Origin: Phallus indusiatus
Lineage: Eukaryota; Basidiomycota; Agaricomycetes; Phallales; Phallaceae
Assembly (NCBI GenBank): GCA_027605045.1
Contig: JAQFWX010000007.1
Span: 310,001-374,000, forward strand
Length of the DNA stretch: 64,000 nucleotides
Direction of reading: 5' to 3'
Part shown: one piece after another, positions 33,009 through 45,400 of the stretch
Numbering within the stretch: the first letter of the stretch is position 1
Layout of the letters: each line of letters starts with the position of its first letter
Program-made: the position numbers and the translations under genes
Notes under the pieces: generated by a model
The model's database searches: none
Seen by the model: only the letters and a program-made list of their open reading frames with translations
What the model was told of the DNA's origin: nothing

Positions 33009-33208
33009 TGTCAGGGTACGCTATCGCATCCTCTCATTTTTCCTTATTTATTATCATTGGTATATATTTATTTCTATTCCATTTATATTTCCCGTACATT
33101 ATTTCCACCCTCCATTTATTCTCCCCGTCTCTATTCCCGTTTCTCTACTTACGCATGTTGCATGCTTGTACCCAGCATGATGCCCATGATATCACATTGC
33201 TTATGTTT
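33009..33208 (-). mobile_element. Decayed partial L1 LTR
   Basis: Starts TGTCAGGGTACGCTATCG and follows the L1 sequence to CATTGCTTATG with many C-to-T and G-to-A differences, then is cut by the hairpin element at 33209. The remainder of an L1-like sequence, even more decayed, may follow at about 33690-33860. No matching right duplication to CTTAG was found. Confidence 0.65.
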
Positions 33209-33684
33209 CAAAAATTGAAAGTGGTTTACATTGATTTATAAATGAGTCAAGGTGCTAACTTCACATTTTATATTGTGAACCAATAAAATGTAAAGTTAGT
33301 GTCAGGGTACACTACCACCATCCTCATTTTTCCTTATTTATTATCATCAGCATTGCTTGTTTTCTATTCCATTTATCATTTTCATATTTCACTTCCACTC
33401 TCCGTTTATTTATTCTGTCTATATTTCTGTTTCTCTACTTGCGCACGTTGTGTGCTCAGACCTGGTGTGATGCCTGTGACATCACATTGCTTATGTTCGG
33501 TTCAGGTGTCTGGCACTTAGCTGTGTCAGGGTCACATGCCGCGTCATCATTTTATGTATATAGTAGCTGTATCTAGAGTGAGGGTCCCTAAGCTTGTTCT
33601 CTTAGGATCCCCTCCCTCTAGTCCAAGCTGAGTAGCCCTAACAGTTAGTACCTTGACTCATTTATAAATCAACGTAAACCACTT
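33209..33684. mobile_element. Foldback hairpin element interrupted by an L1 LTR
   Basis: Left arm 33209-33260 (CAAAAATTGAAAGTGG..) and right arm 33644-33684 (..CCACTTTTGATTTTTG) are inverted repeats, and the sequence between them (ACTTCACATTTTAT / ATAAAATGTAAAGT) continues the palindrome. Without the LTR at 33300-33643 and one duplication it is a ~130-bp near-perfect hairpin, unrelated in sequence to the one at 7899. Confidence 0.72.
33300..33643 (-). mobile_element. L1 solo LTR, older copy with internal deletion
   Basis: 344 bp, flanked by GTTAG on both sides (33295-33299 and 33644-33648). Compared with the young copies it has lost most CpGs (for example GCGCACGTTGTGTGCTC for GCGCGCGTTGCGCGCTC) and lacks about 52 bp between the two internal AGAGGGAGGGGATCC repeats, one of which remains. 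This is what recombination between those direct repeats would leave. Confidence 0.82.
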
Positions 33685-34390
33685 TTGATTTTTGCAACAT
33701 ATTCTTGTTTCTTTACTTACACACACTCCACACTTGTTCTCAGCCTGATACTCATGATATCACATTGATTAGATTCAGGATACATGCCTGGTACCTGGCA
33801 GCATCAAGGCTACACAACACATTGTCTTTTTTCATATACATGTCATGGTATGTGCCTAGACTAATGGACTAATCTTATATTATTTTTATTTTTATTTTTC
33901 AATTTTTTGAGAAGAATTTTTGAAATAGACAGAAATGTTGATTACCTGGAGACTACTCAGACTGTCCAAGTCCAGTAGCTCCAGTTCTGGATTTAATCCC
34001 AGTTTTTAGATTTGTAGTCTGAATTATACATTTTCCTATTATTCAAATTTACAGTTGAGTTTTCTTTTCATTCTATGTCACACTATGTTCTTCTTATTCT
34101 TTCCATTTATTATTTATTACCATCAGCACCATTTTATTCCTATTGTTGCATGCATGAACAGGCTATGCGGAGATTAGTCAGCACTCGGTATATGTGCCAG
34201 TCTGTCAACCTTTTGCCAAATTTGATTATTTTGTACCTTTCACCCATTCACAATTAAACTATTAGTCTTTTCCATTGTTTTTAGATTACATTTTAGTACC
34301 ATTCTAATTTCCTGGAAACTCCCAAAATAATATATATAAAAATCTTTCTTTAGCTTACAAAATAAAACAACAATGTCTCCTTCCTATTTT
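33685..34390. repeat. CpG-poor decayed repeat tract with R1 copy
   Basis: About 700 bp almost free of CG dinucleotides and rich in TG/CA. 33690-33860 distantly follows the L1 sequence; 34158-34390 is the left part of a second R1 repeat copy (see 1782-2079). No gene. Confidence 0.65.
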
Positions 34391-35191
34391 TGTTAGGGCT
34401 ACTCAGCTCAGACTAGAGGGAGGGGATCCTAAGGTAAATATATTGGGGGAGAACTAACTACTCACCTAGAGGGAGGGGATCCTAAGAGAACAAGCTTAGG
34501 GACCCTCACTCTAGGGACAGCGACTATATACATGAAAAACGATAGCGCGGCGTGCGGCCCTGACACAGCTAAGTGCCAGACGCCCAAACCGAACATAAGC
34601 GACGTGACGCCTACGGCGTCACGCCGGGTACGAGCGCGCGACGCGCGCAAGTAGAGAAAGTGGAATAGAGACAGAGGGAGCAAACGGAGGGTGTGTCAGG
34701 GTACGCTACCGCCGTCTCTCATTTTCTTATTTATTATCATCGGCATCATTTCCTTTCTATTTTATTTATCATTCCTGTATTTTACTTTTACTTTCCGTTC
34801 CCTTGTTCTGTTTCTATTTCACTTTCTCTACTCGCGCGCGTCGCGCGCTCGTACCCGGCGTGATGCCCGTGACGTCACGTCGCTTAGGCTCGGCTTGGGC
34901 GCCTGGCACTTAGCTGTGTCAGGGCCGCACGCCGTGTCGTCGTTTTATGTATATAGTAGCTGTACCTAGAGTGAGGGTCCCTAAGCTTGTTCTCTTAGGA
35001 TCCCCTCCCTCTAGGTGAGTAGTTAGTTCCCTTTCCAATATATTCCCTTAGGATCCCCTCCCTCTAGTGTGAGCTGAGTAGCCCTAACAGGGTGGAGATA
35101 ATATATGGGAAATATAAATAAAGTAGAGGGAAATATATACCGATGATAATAAATGAGGAAAAATGAGGGGATGCGGTAGCGTACCCTGACA
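34391..35191 (+). mobile_element. L1 solo LTR inserted in R1, carrying a nested L1
   Basis: Ends TGTTAGGGCTACTCAG and GCGTACCCTGACA, flanked by ATTTT on both sides (34386-34390 and 35192-35196). The empty site is seen in the R1 copy near 2010. Without the nested copy it is 400 bp. Confidence 0.88.
34694..35089 (-). mobile_element. L1 solo LTR nested in opposite orientation (second case)
   Basis: 396 bp, plus-strand ends TGTCAGGGTACGCTACCG and GTAGCCCTAACA, flanked by GGGTG on both sides (34689-34693 and 35090-35094). Confidence 0.88.
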
Positions 35192-37460
35192 ATTTTTCCC
35201 TCTGAACACATATCCTCTGATTCCCTTATCTTCCCTGTTCGCTCCTGAGGTACATGTATCACTATCTCATTTACACCTCTCATATTTTATCTGTCACTCA
35301 CATTTGCCCCATCCTCTGTATTTTCCATTTCTCTGACTCATATCCACTGTACTCATTGATTCAATACGAAAACATTTTTAAACTGAGTACTTCTCTGACA
35401 TCACTTATAGTTCACTCCCCTCTGTATTGTGTGACTGCTATGTCAATAGTTCTCAGGGATTCTCAGTCACTATTAAAGGATGGAAAAAAAAGAAAAGTGT
35501 CTCTAAAGTCCAAATTTATCACTTGGCTTTACAGTTACAAAGATAATTCAACTCTTCCACTCTATTTATTCTCAGTAATTTTATTTATTGTATCTAATTT
35601 ATCTCAGCAGCTCAATTTGATTCAAAGTAGTATTAGTCAGTCTCTCAGTAGTCTCTCAGAGCCTCAGGCTGTTCATGTCACTCATTGCAGGCCAGTGAAG
35701 AGTGCGAATTTGGAGAATGTATTTGAGTGAGAGTGTTGATGTCTTGTGATTGGCTGCTGAGGTTGGTTCACCCACCATTGTCAGCACTTCACACACCGGT
35801 GGCTCGGCTTCACCTCGCATTAGAGGACAGCTCTCGCATTGCTTACATAAATAATTAGGTAATTATTAGGTCAGCACTTCTACTTAGTCATCGTTGCCTT
35901 TTCATTAGTATTGATGATGGGCTGACCAACAGGATGTCGTACGGACAGTAAGTATACCACACTTATATTTATAGCAGTCCCCTATTCTCGAGATTATGAT
36001 GTAACAAACAATCATGCGCGATTGCTCAAGGTCAAAGACTCGAATAGATGCGATCCTGACCGTGTTTTCCCTAATCCTCAGCTGAAGCCCGGAGTTCGGG
36101 GAGTTGATATCGAAACTAGATCCGCGGCAGCTGAATGCTAACGGAAAACAATGCAAATGAAAAGGCGACAAGATGGTGACGATATCGCACATTGCGGATA
36201 ACCGACCGAAAAAGTGTATTGCCACCAATAAGGCGCTATATGGGAACTCATTGTATACTAAGCTATCTTTAGTTTTGAAGAGCACTGGAAGTCTGGAAAT
36301 AGAGCTTGGCTGGATGGGCAGCGCTGAATTCAAGTCATTCAACGCCCAATGTTGACATAAAGGAGTCTAAAGTATAAAATAGCCTTCTGGCCTATTGGAG
36401 TAAGTTCAATATGTGTACATACTCCTAAACTTGCCCCAAAGAAAAAAAGAGCCAAAGTTGATCAAGATTTTAGCGAGCTGCAGCGTCAGCGTCATCCCTT
36501 ACTAGGGTCGGAATAAGCTCCGTTTTAAACTGGGAACGCCCAATTCGGAACCCCGACTCCTCTTATATCGTACATTATTCAGGTGCCGATAAGGTTTAAA
36601 AAACGGTAGAAACCATATTGAACACATCAAACACATATCAGTTCTAATGAAGAAGTTTCAATATATCCGGAAATAGCGTCTCAACTGAGTTCGACTCTCG
36701 GCGTGTCATTTCCAATTGGACACATACGTGAGTTTATTCTCTCAGTGCAGCTGTTCTGTCATTTTGTTATTGGCTATATAGCATTCAAACAAGAACAGGT
36801 TAGGCTGAATGATTGGTTGTCAATTTGTCTCCGTTAATCCCAAGTCCTATGCACTTGGGTTATGCAAATTGTACCCGATGATTCGTGCAGGTAGGTGCTA
36901 TCAATCCTACCATTGTATTTCAAATTTGCCCTTTGACTCCTATTTTGTCCCCTGTACGTCATATTAGACAAATGACTGGGCTGAAGGTGTTGGTTGCCCG
37001 TATGTTTGCTTGGCATTGAATGACATGTGTACAGTAAGGAACATTAACTAATACTATCCGCCTATCGGATACAGCCTTCTAGTATTAAGCCTTAATTGTT
37101 TGAAAATTTCAGATTCAGGACATTACTTGGTTCAAGTATATTAAGTACTACGCCTAATGCCCAGTATTCTAGTACCGAGATCGACACTACATACTAGCCT
37201 ATAGGGTCGGAGAAAGAAGATGCCTACAATAACGGCCCCACGATCTCTGATATTTCCACAAGTCCCGCTGCGTACATATTACCGCAATTGAATTTTCGGG
37301 CAAACACCGCCGCCTTTTCATGAGAAGATATATAAAAGTATTACTTCTCAAACGCCCCTAGTACTGACCAGTTCTCACATCCTAATAATACCAGCCTTTT
37401 GAATCTGATCCCACATATACCTCCTCCTCCTCCTCTTTCTCATTCTCCTTCTTTCAAACC
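35192..37460. other. Gene-free stretch before the FAD oxidase
   Basis: 35197-35263 is the right part of R1, and the CpG-poor tract continues to about 35700. An open frame of 145 codons on the minus strand (35905-36342) has no recognisable domain and is not called. The last 130 bp are the promoter of the FAD oxidase: a TATA box and a CT-rich tract just before the start. Confidence 0.5.
37329..37338 (+). promoter_or_regulatory. TATA box of the FAD oxidase gene
   Basis: TATATAAAAG about 125 bp before the ATG at 37461, followed by a CT-rich tract (CCTCCTCCTCCTCC) immediately upstream of the coding region, a common arrangement at highly expressed fungal promoters. Confidence 0.5.
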
Positions 37461-39377
37461 ATGGGATCCTTTTTTTCTAAGAGATCAAAGTTGCCCGACT
37501 CACCCCAGCCGTCATCTCCACAAGCTGATTTCCTGAAGGCTCTTAAAAAATCGGGTATCAAAGGGAAAATACGCGAACAAGGCAGCATTGAATATTCTTT
37601 CGATACTGTACCGTGGAACTTGCGTTGTTATCCGAAACCTCTCGCAGTGGTATATCCGCTGAACTCGGAGGAAGTCTCGAAGGTGGTCAAGATAGCCGCG
37701 AAATATGACGTTCCAGTTCAAGCGCGCAGTGGGGGGCACAGTTATGGGTCTTACTCCCTTGGTGGAAGAGATGGAGCTTTGGTCGTTGATCTGGCTGAAA
37801 TGAGCGGTGTTGTTGTTGATCAGAAGACTTGGAGAGCGACGATTGGAGGTGGGACCAGGCTTAAAGAAGTCACGAGTGGTCTCCTTGAGCAAGGAAAGCG
37901 GACTATTGCTCATGGAACGTGTCCTCAAGTTGGGATCGGAGGACACGCTACTGTTGGTGGTCAGGGACCTCTCAGTCGACTGTACGGGCTCACTCTAGAT
38001 CATGTCGTGGAAGCCGAGGTGGTACTGGCAGACGGAAGTATAGTGACAACCAATGAGAAGACAAATGCGGATCTTTTCTTTGTAGGTGTTACTTTGCGAA
38101 TATCTTTATCTAATACAGCCCAAAGCTAAAACACTAAATCATGTCCTATTTTTTGCTTTATCCCAAATCAGGCAATACGGGGTGCTGGCGCTTCATTCGG
38201 CATCGTCACAAAGTTTACCGTAGAAACACATCCCGCACCTGAAACTGTAACGCACTACACCTTCCAGATTAAATACGGTTCCCCCGATGAACTCGCCGAA
38301 GTCTTTTTAAAATGGCAGGAATTCATCTCATCACCCGTCGTAACGAAGGATCCACTGTACAACTGTGTCATCAGCATCACCAATGGTCTAATTCTCATTC
38401 AAGGATCGCGAATTGGGAAACTTGAAGAGTTACAAGCATCGGAAATATATGTTTCGTTGAAAGTCAAGTTCACTGTTGATGTTAAAACTCACGAGTTGGA
38501 TTGGGCTGGGAGCATTTTGAACTGGGCGACGACTGGTTTGGAAAACCTAGCGGGTGGTTTGGTAAGTCCAATATGTATGACGAAAAACGTAATTAACTAC
38601 ATTTTTTTTATGATAAGACGCTTCCGATGTATATGAAAAGTTTGAGCGTTAGACAGGACAAACTGCTTACGGCAGAGGCAGTTAAGGCGTGGTTTGAGTA
38701 TATGCATAAACATTCGCCGAGTGATTGTGTACGTACATATTATTTCATTTATTCAAAGAGAATTATTTTTGATATTTTTGATAGCTATGGGTTGTCTTAG
38801 GTATGTTTTTCTCGAAGATTTGACAACACAGTAATCTAAGCAATCTGTCATCACCCCAGCTGACCTTGAAGGCGGACATATTTCGGAAATACCCAACGAT
38901 GCCACAGCCTATTCATTACGAGACTGCTTGGTAAATATAAATACATTTCTTGTTTCTATTATCAACTCAACTGACGTTTGGCGTCTCGTAGTATAGTATG
39001 TGTGCCTACTCAATTGGAGGAGTACCCTATCCCGACGATGGGATAGCTTTCCTGGACGGTATGATCAAATCGATTACAACTAACATGCCAGATGGAAAAT
39101 TTGGTGTATACCCCGGATACGTCGAGTAAATACACCTCTCTTTTTTTTAACTTTGACAATTGACCTGACCTTCCACGCCTTTTTTAGCCCGTTCCTTCCC
39201 AAATCCCAATACCCGCAGTTATTCTGGGGCGGGAATTATCCACGATTGTTACAGATCAAAAAGAAATACGATCCGAATAATTTGTTCCGGAATCCTCAGT
39301 CTGTTGGAGCTGATCAACCATCGCCTCCAAAACCTGCGTTCAGGATTGAGAATCATAAACCTGTTATGAATATTTAA
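37461..39377 (+). CDS. FAD-linked oxidoreductase, berberine-bridge-like (BBE) family
   Basis: Flavoenzyme of the vanillyl-alcohol-oxidase fold that oxidises alcohols, sugars or secondary metabolites with O2. About seven exons. The FAD-binding PP-loop region has [20 protein letters not shown], then [14 protein letters not shown], where His is the usual 8-alpha-histidyl attachment site. [16 protein letters not shown] follows, where Cys matches the second, 6-S-cysteinyl site of bicovalent enzymes. [13 protein letters not shown] marks the end of the flavin domain. The C-terminal BBE segment is [32 protein letters not shown]. The N-terminus [13 protein letters not shown] shows no signal peptide, unusual for a family that is often secreted. 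First intron begins after DLFF (about 38083). Confidence 0.88.
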
Positions 39378-39846
39378 ATAATTAATCACCATTCGTTTTT
39401 GCATTTTCGTTTTTGAACAATAATTGCTTATATTTTATCCCTCATTCAAGAATTTTATTTTATTTTATGAATGATAAATGTACGACTCATCACGATCTTG
39501 ACGTAGTTATTTTGTTTCGCCGTATATCAAGTATATTTTGTATTGGTCCAACATGGCGTTATCCTTAGTGTTGCTTAAACTCTAATTTGTATGTAGCTGT
39601 GTTGAATCCAGACCAGATTAATTTGGATTAGAAAACTGTTTGATTAAAAGTGTAGCACCGACTTCTGTCTCTAATTAATCACTCAACAGCTAACAAAATG
39701 TGATAGTTGTGCAAGTTGCACTGTGAAAACCACGCCCACTCTGAGTAGAAGAAGGTCCAATCTACGTGTAAGGAAAAATTAAGGAACGAGCGTTAAAGAT
39801 TAAGTGAATAATAGGCCTCTTTGATAGAGAAGCAAAATCGATGCTC
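39378..39846. other. Convergent 3' spacer
   Basis: AT-rich 3' flanks of the FAD oxidase and of the RRM gene; no gene or structured RNA seen. Confidence 0.5.
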
Positions 39847-42480
39847 CTATTTGCTGTATCTTCCCCCAGAACCAGCAGAAACAGTAATGGCGGGAGACAC
39901 AGGCTTGATAACATTATTCGTACCATTAGAGAAATTTTTGAGTTGTCGAGCAGCAGAAGCACCACCACCCCCTAAACCAGCAGGATTAGTGCTTTTAGTA
40001 CCACCAGAATGAGTAAACAGAGGAGCCCCAAGGCCCAAACCGATACCATTGGCGACGACGACAGCTGGTGTGTTGGTATTATCGCAGTTACCAGATGTTG
40101 GTAGACCTGATGTGAGTGATTTCAAACAGCTAAGAGCATCAAAGTTCGCTGGAATACCAGACATCGAAGAAACAGAGGAAGAAGAATATGCGTGGGCCAA
40201 GGGGTTTAGTTGACTGCCGCCCGTTGGCTGTTTCCTTCCATTGACTGTTCCACCATTGGCGTTGACGGCCGTGGGATCGTGGATCTGGGACCGCGTAACC
40301 GCAGCAGCCATGTTCTGCGATTGCATCGGCGGTACTTCAAAAGCGTTATTATTGAACACCCGATTACCAGCGTCGCTGTAAGAATTGGTGGTGGCGCGAT
40401 GGTGCGGCCCCTTCAAGTTGGTTAGCGTCGGAGAAGCCATTTCGAAAGCATGATTAGACACAGCATTAACACTGTCCGAGTTGAAGCCATAAAGGAGAGG
40501 CCTGAGACTGTCGAGTTGCGCCTGTAGTTGGTTCAAAGTTGCATTCAGGGGCTGGAGCGAAGGAGGTACGCAAAGCTGATCAAACTGTTTCGGAAATTCT
40601 ACCCGTGCATTTTACGACTTCGATAATGTATCCGGTAAGCAAATAAAGTACGCACGAGAATTCTGTTGTATTACTGATTGCAGGCGTGGATTGTCAGGCG
40701 ATAAAACAGCCGTAGGCTGTCCGTCAAACCTAGAACAGAACGGAGGCGACATAAATTGAGGTTTAGTTTTGTTTCTATTAAGCGATATGAAGGGGTCTTC
40801 AGATTCCGTGAATAAATCTTGCATGTTCATGGGCATCCCCGACGCTACTGTGGGACCGCTTGGCATGCCAGATTGAACCCTAGGCGAAGTCATCTGGGGC
40901 GAAAACGCTTGCGTAGTTGACGCCTAAAGAAGATGGAGTAAGTAATAACCATCAAATATCTGTCTTTTACCAATTGTAGTGCGTATTCCGCCTCTGAGAA
41001 GACTTGAAGACGTTCGCTGTATCCGCGGAGTGTTCGTCCGTGAAGCTTGGAGTATGCATCCTGGGCAGCGGCTTGCGATTGCAACCTGTGATGAATCGGC
41101 ATTTAGTCTTTTCTCATGAAGCTCATAAAATATCGGTAATACTTGACATAGGCAACCAAACGTGGTGGCTGAACACGAGTGTCTGCGAAGAATCTGCTAC
41201 TTTTGACGAGATGTGGCGCTAACAAGGTGCGTAAAGTCGGAACATCGACATTCATGGGAAGCCTGCAAGAAATGTTTACGGTGTCAACTTAGATAGCATC
41301 CTGACTGACCCTTCGATATAGATATCCGCGCCAGGAGGGGCAATAGAGCTGTCGGTTGCGGCAGGTGTGGTTGGGTTCCTTGGGGCCGTTCCTTGATTAA
41401 GATGTGTACTGGTTGATTGTTGCTGTGGGGGGGTTGAGTCGGCTGCAGACGGTGATGTTACTGTTGAATCTGCAGCTCGGTTAATCTTATGGGCTTGCTA
41501 GAGAGGGGTCAGCAAGGTATCATTTATGAAAACTACACACGACATGCCTTAGCGAAAGTTGGATGAAGGTTGTGATGTGAGCGTAAAACATCAATGCATT
41601 GCTGTGCCGCTTCTATTGTATCAAACCTGTTCAAATGGCGGACTGAACACACTATATGGGAGGAGAAAAACGAGAACGTACAGAACGAAACCATAACCAC
41701 TGCATTATAACCAAAACCATCAGAGAGATATGTTTGGAGACGGAGGAGAACATACGATGGATGATCAGAAAGTTGACGAGTAAATGTTCGACAGCTGAGG
41801 ACAGTCCCGAATTGAGAAGCGAGAGCATATAATTGCTCAGCTTTGAAGTGGGGAGGAAGGCCATTAATATACACATTAGTTGTCCTGGGAGAATCATCAG
41901 CTCAAATAACGCGAAAAAAATTCATCGGACGTACTGTAAAGGATTGGGGGTTTTGGTGGAACAAGCGGTTTTGACAGCCTGTGGTGACGTTTGAGATAAA
42001 TCTGAAAAGACTATCTTATCATTCTCATTCAAAAATTATCCTCCCATACACACCTGTTTGAGGTTTACTGAGAGAAAAGGTTTGCTGGCTGTTGGATAGA
42101 TCCACCGTGGCTTCGTCATTGAGCCGCGGATCCTGGTGTCCCGCAGCCACGGTTGCATCAGCATTGGTCCAGGACTCGTCAGACAGCGTCAATGCAGTAC
42201 GGAGTTTGTCCGAAGGTGATTCGGGCTGACCAATATAAGTTACAGAAGATGGTGGTGTTGAAGTCGAGATTTGAGCTACAGAAGCAGAATGAGCCGGAGT
42301 AGTAGGCTGAATGGCAGACGACACAGAAGACAGTGGTGAAGATGAAAATAGGTTCGACGAAGCATCGTCGCAGGCGTGTTCTTTTCGAGATGACGGAGCC
42401 ATTGGAGGTGTATTTGGAGAAGCAACTAAATTTACAGTTTCGGAATGAGCAGAGGCAGCTGGTGATGGAGATGATGACAT
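39847..42480 (-). CDS. RNA-binding protein with two RRM domains
   Basis: Ser/Thr/Pro-rich N-terminus of about 140 residues from ATG 42480, then RRM1: RNP2 VYINGLPPHFKAEQLYALASQFG, and RNP1 GYGFVLF, which sits on an 18-nt exon (41682-41699) plus the next exon, then FDTIEAAQQCIDVL. A Gln/Thr-rich linker leads to RRM2 (RNP2 IYIEGLPMNVDVPTLRTLL; RLVAYVK). After RRM2: LQSQAAAQDAYSKLHGR. The C-terminal half is low complexity (Asn, Ser, Gly), ending TVSAGSGGRYSK. Arrangement resembles the fungal/animal MSSP-Pes4-like proteins that bind mRNA, but the exact orthologue is unsure. About nine exons. Confidence 0.78.
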
Positions 42481-45400
42481 TGCAAATCTTGAGAATTCTG
42501 TTTAAGATAATCAGTACAAGTAAAACGATGACTGTCTTTAAAGTGATGTTGATATAGTGTTGGGTTTGATGTTGGGCGGACGGAGGCGAGTGGAGAGTAG
42601 GCGACTGTCTAAGAAGGGAGGGGGAAAAAGAAGGGAAAGATGCAACGACTTAAATGCAAATTGAATGCTCTTTTTATATGAGAAAAACAGAGCATTGCGG
42701 ACATTGCGCGGGACCACAGAAATTAAAGGTATTACTCATCCTTTTTCGACGCGACCAAAGTAAAGAGCTGTTTGACGCGTGACGTGAATTGTGACATGTG
42801 ACATGCATTGACACGTGACGTTGACGCGCCAGTTGGAAACAATCTAACACCGACAATTCACCGAATTGTTCTTCTGAAGTCGCCGGTGACTAGAGCCTTA
42901 TATTCCCCGATGCGTTCTCCGACGAAATGCTTATAAGGAAGTAAGATTTCATTAGTGCTAAACCAACTTGGCATTTTACGTATCCATAACTAAGTTCCGT
43001 TTCCTAGTAATAGGTGTGCAATGAGATATTATGTAGATAATGAGTGTCCAAGAATGTTTAACTCCTTTCTGGAATATTCATTGAGGTGACGAGTGATACG
43101 TATTTAGCTAACAAAAGGCTACTGAATTGATTAATCTAAAACAGCCTATTTCTAAATAGGTGCGTCAGGAGATTCCGTAATATAACAGATGAATGACAAA
43201 ACCAAAGTTCTTGTCCAGAATTTTATTTTTGTTCTAATTTCGAGATCAGTTTTAAATCAGTACCTAAAGGTTTGTTGTATAGTCAAAAGTGTGAAAATTC
43301 TTCATATATCTTGTCTGTTACTACAACATCTTGAGTTTCACGGGTGTCCTACCAATCACCAGCTACGCGTTACGGCGAGACCCTGGCAGGTGGTACGCGC
43401 ATAAATAGAATGTAGTTGCTTGTTCCAAGTAGCACACATGTACAGTCAACGGACGTACATGGTAATACATACGCATAAACAGTTAAATTACTTGTATGCT
43501 TAGGCTACTAGTATAGCAATCCGACGGTAGACAAAGGAAGCCTTGGTAAACGTCACAACATTTCATGTGCACAATGTAATTAAAATGACATGAACGAGGG
43601 ATATAATGTGTAAATGAGATCAAATCCTAAGTAGATTAACTATTTTCGTTGGAGAGCACCACTATGAGTTCATATATGACGTGCATAAGGTTGTTGGAAA
43701 ATTTTCCCTCTGCAGTAAACCCAGTGTACTCTTGATTTTTGCAAAGCGAATAGCTTCAAGTTGGTCTTTCCTTGAATTAATTGACACAATACCTTAAGGA
43801 TATTCTCAATTCCGCTCTTACGGGATACAATATCACATACGTGCTCAATTCGACGCTCAGATCTGTTCCTCAATTTAAGTGACTGATCGGATTGGGAAAC
43901 ATTTATATTTGGAGACGCTGAAGAGATCTCATGGTGGAAGCCTGAAAAGTATATACCTTTTAGATCCTCGGTGTTAGCATGACCATCCGATACGTTCATT
44001 GACCGACTTGGCGTCGGAATTGCCGGCCCTCGGAGGGTTAGTGGGTCATTTCATCTGTCGTTGCTAATTAGTCGAAGATTCTCCTCGCAGGTACAACTGT
44101 ATATAGTTGTATTTATGTGTGCTGATTCGACAGTCATACTAGGTTAAGACGTATCAATGCCAGGGTGCACCATATCTGAGAAAGAGCGGCAAAGGAAGGG
44201 AGGTTCAATCATAAAAGGTTGAAAAGAGGCGTCTATGATCCGACTGGTAATATATGAGCCGTGATGCTTTTAAACTCGGAGCATGCTGTTTTGGGCGGCG
44301 TGGCACATCCGACCTGTTATGACAGTGTACTTACACACTCCGCCGGGAGTTCGTCAAAATACACAGTGCAAGGGATTGCGCCGTATAGATAAGAAAGTCC
44401 AAACGGTTACAATCGGTCCCAAAATAGAGAATATTAAAGGGCATATGGTGTACCTCTCGGTCGCCGTCTTGCATGGGTAATCCTAAAAGACAGGCTTCTT
44501 TCGGTTGGGACAACACTAGGGACTAGTGCCATTCGCAATAGAGCTTTAGAAGTTTGTAGTGCACTTCTTTTGATACAAAGTGGCGCGTTATAAACGAATA
44601 CATACATAGTCGAGCTGGAATTGTCAGGAAAAAAATAAGCCACAAGCCACGACGGGAAATTGTGCCCGTGAAACCACTTGCGCGTTCTGTCCTGGAACGG
44701 TGGATTTTAGCAAGTGATGCCGATCTGGTCGCTCTAAACCCTTTTGGATGGGAAATCATTAAGCGAGATTCGTGATGTTCGTCAAATATATTGAGCTACC
44801 GAAGGGTTTTTCTCAGGGTTTTTGAAATTTTTTTGCTTCATATGTAAAAGAAGAGCAGCCGTGCTCCAAATGTCGACTGGCTGCCTACCCAGTGAGACTA
44901 TGGGAATTTTGACAATGAGCTGCTAGCGATGCATGGCCGTGATCCTGTCCCAGAGGAAATAAAAAAGAAGGTTGCTTCATTGTCTTGTCTCTGAGGCTGA
45001 GGACAATGCCTGCTGCTGTTGCTGTGACTACCGAGTCAAACAAAAAAAAATTAAAGACGCCTTGGCGCCATTATAATCTAACTGTTATCTTCGCCCTCTC
45101 ATTCTCGCAGAAGGGAGGGGGGCGGGTGTTTTGCTACGTTTGAATCAGTCATATTCAGCAGGCAAGAAAGCGAAGTCGAAGTTTCGTACCATGAATTCAA
45201 AAATTGGTGGCAATAATGTCAATGTCAGGTTTTTTTTGAATGCGCGAGTAACGCTGAGACGAGCGCCTAATTTGGGCACCTTTCACGTTTATCACCCGAC
45301 GCAAGGGGCTGTCATAACCGAAGAATCGCTGTCAAATTATTTTTGCACCAAAATATTCACACACCACACGTCAAATAACAAATTATGATACGAATATATT

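Noticed and set aside
35905..36342. 145-codon minus-strand frame
   Set aside because: No recognisable domain, no splice partners, atypical composition, and it lies between decayed repeats and a promoter.
43670..43999. 109-codon minus-strand frame in the gene-poor stretch
   Set aside because: Could be a small gene, but there is no motif and no clear promoter or intron; not supportable.
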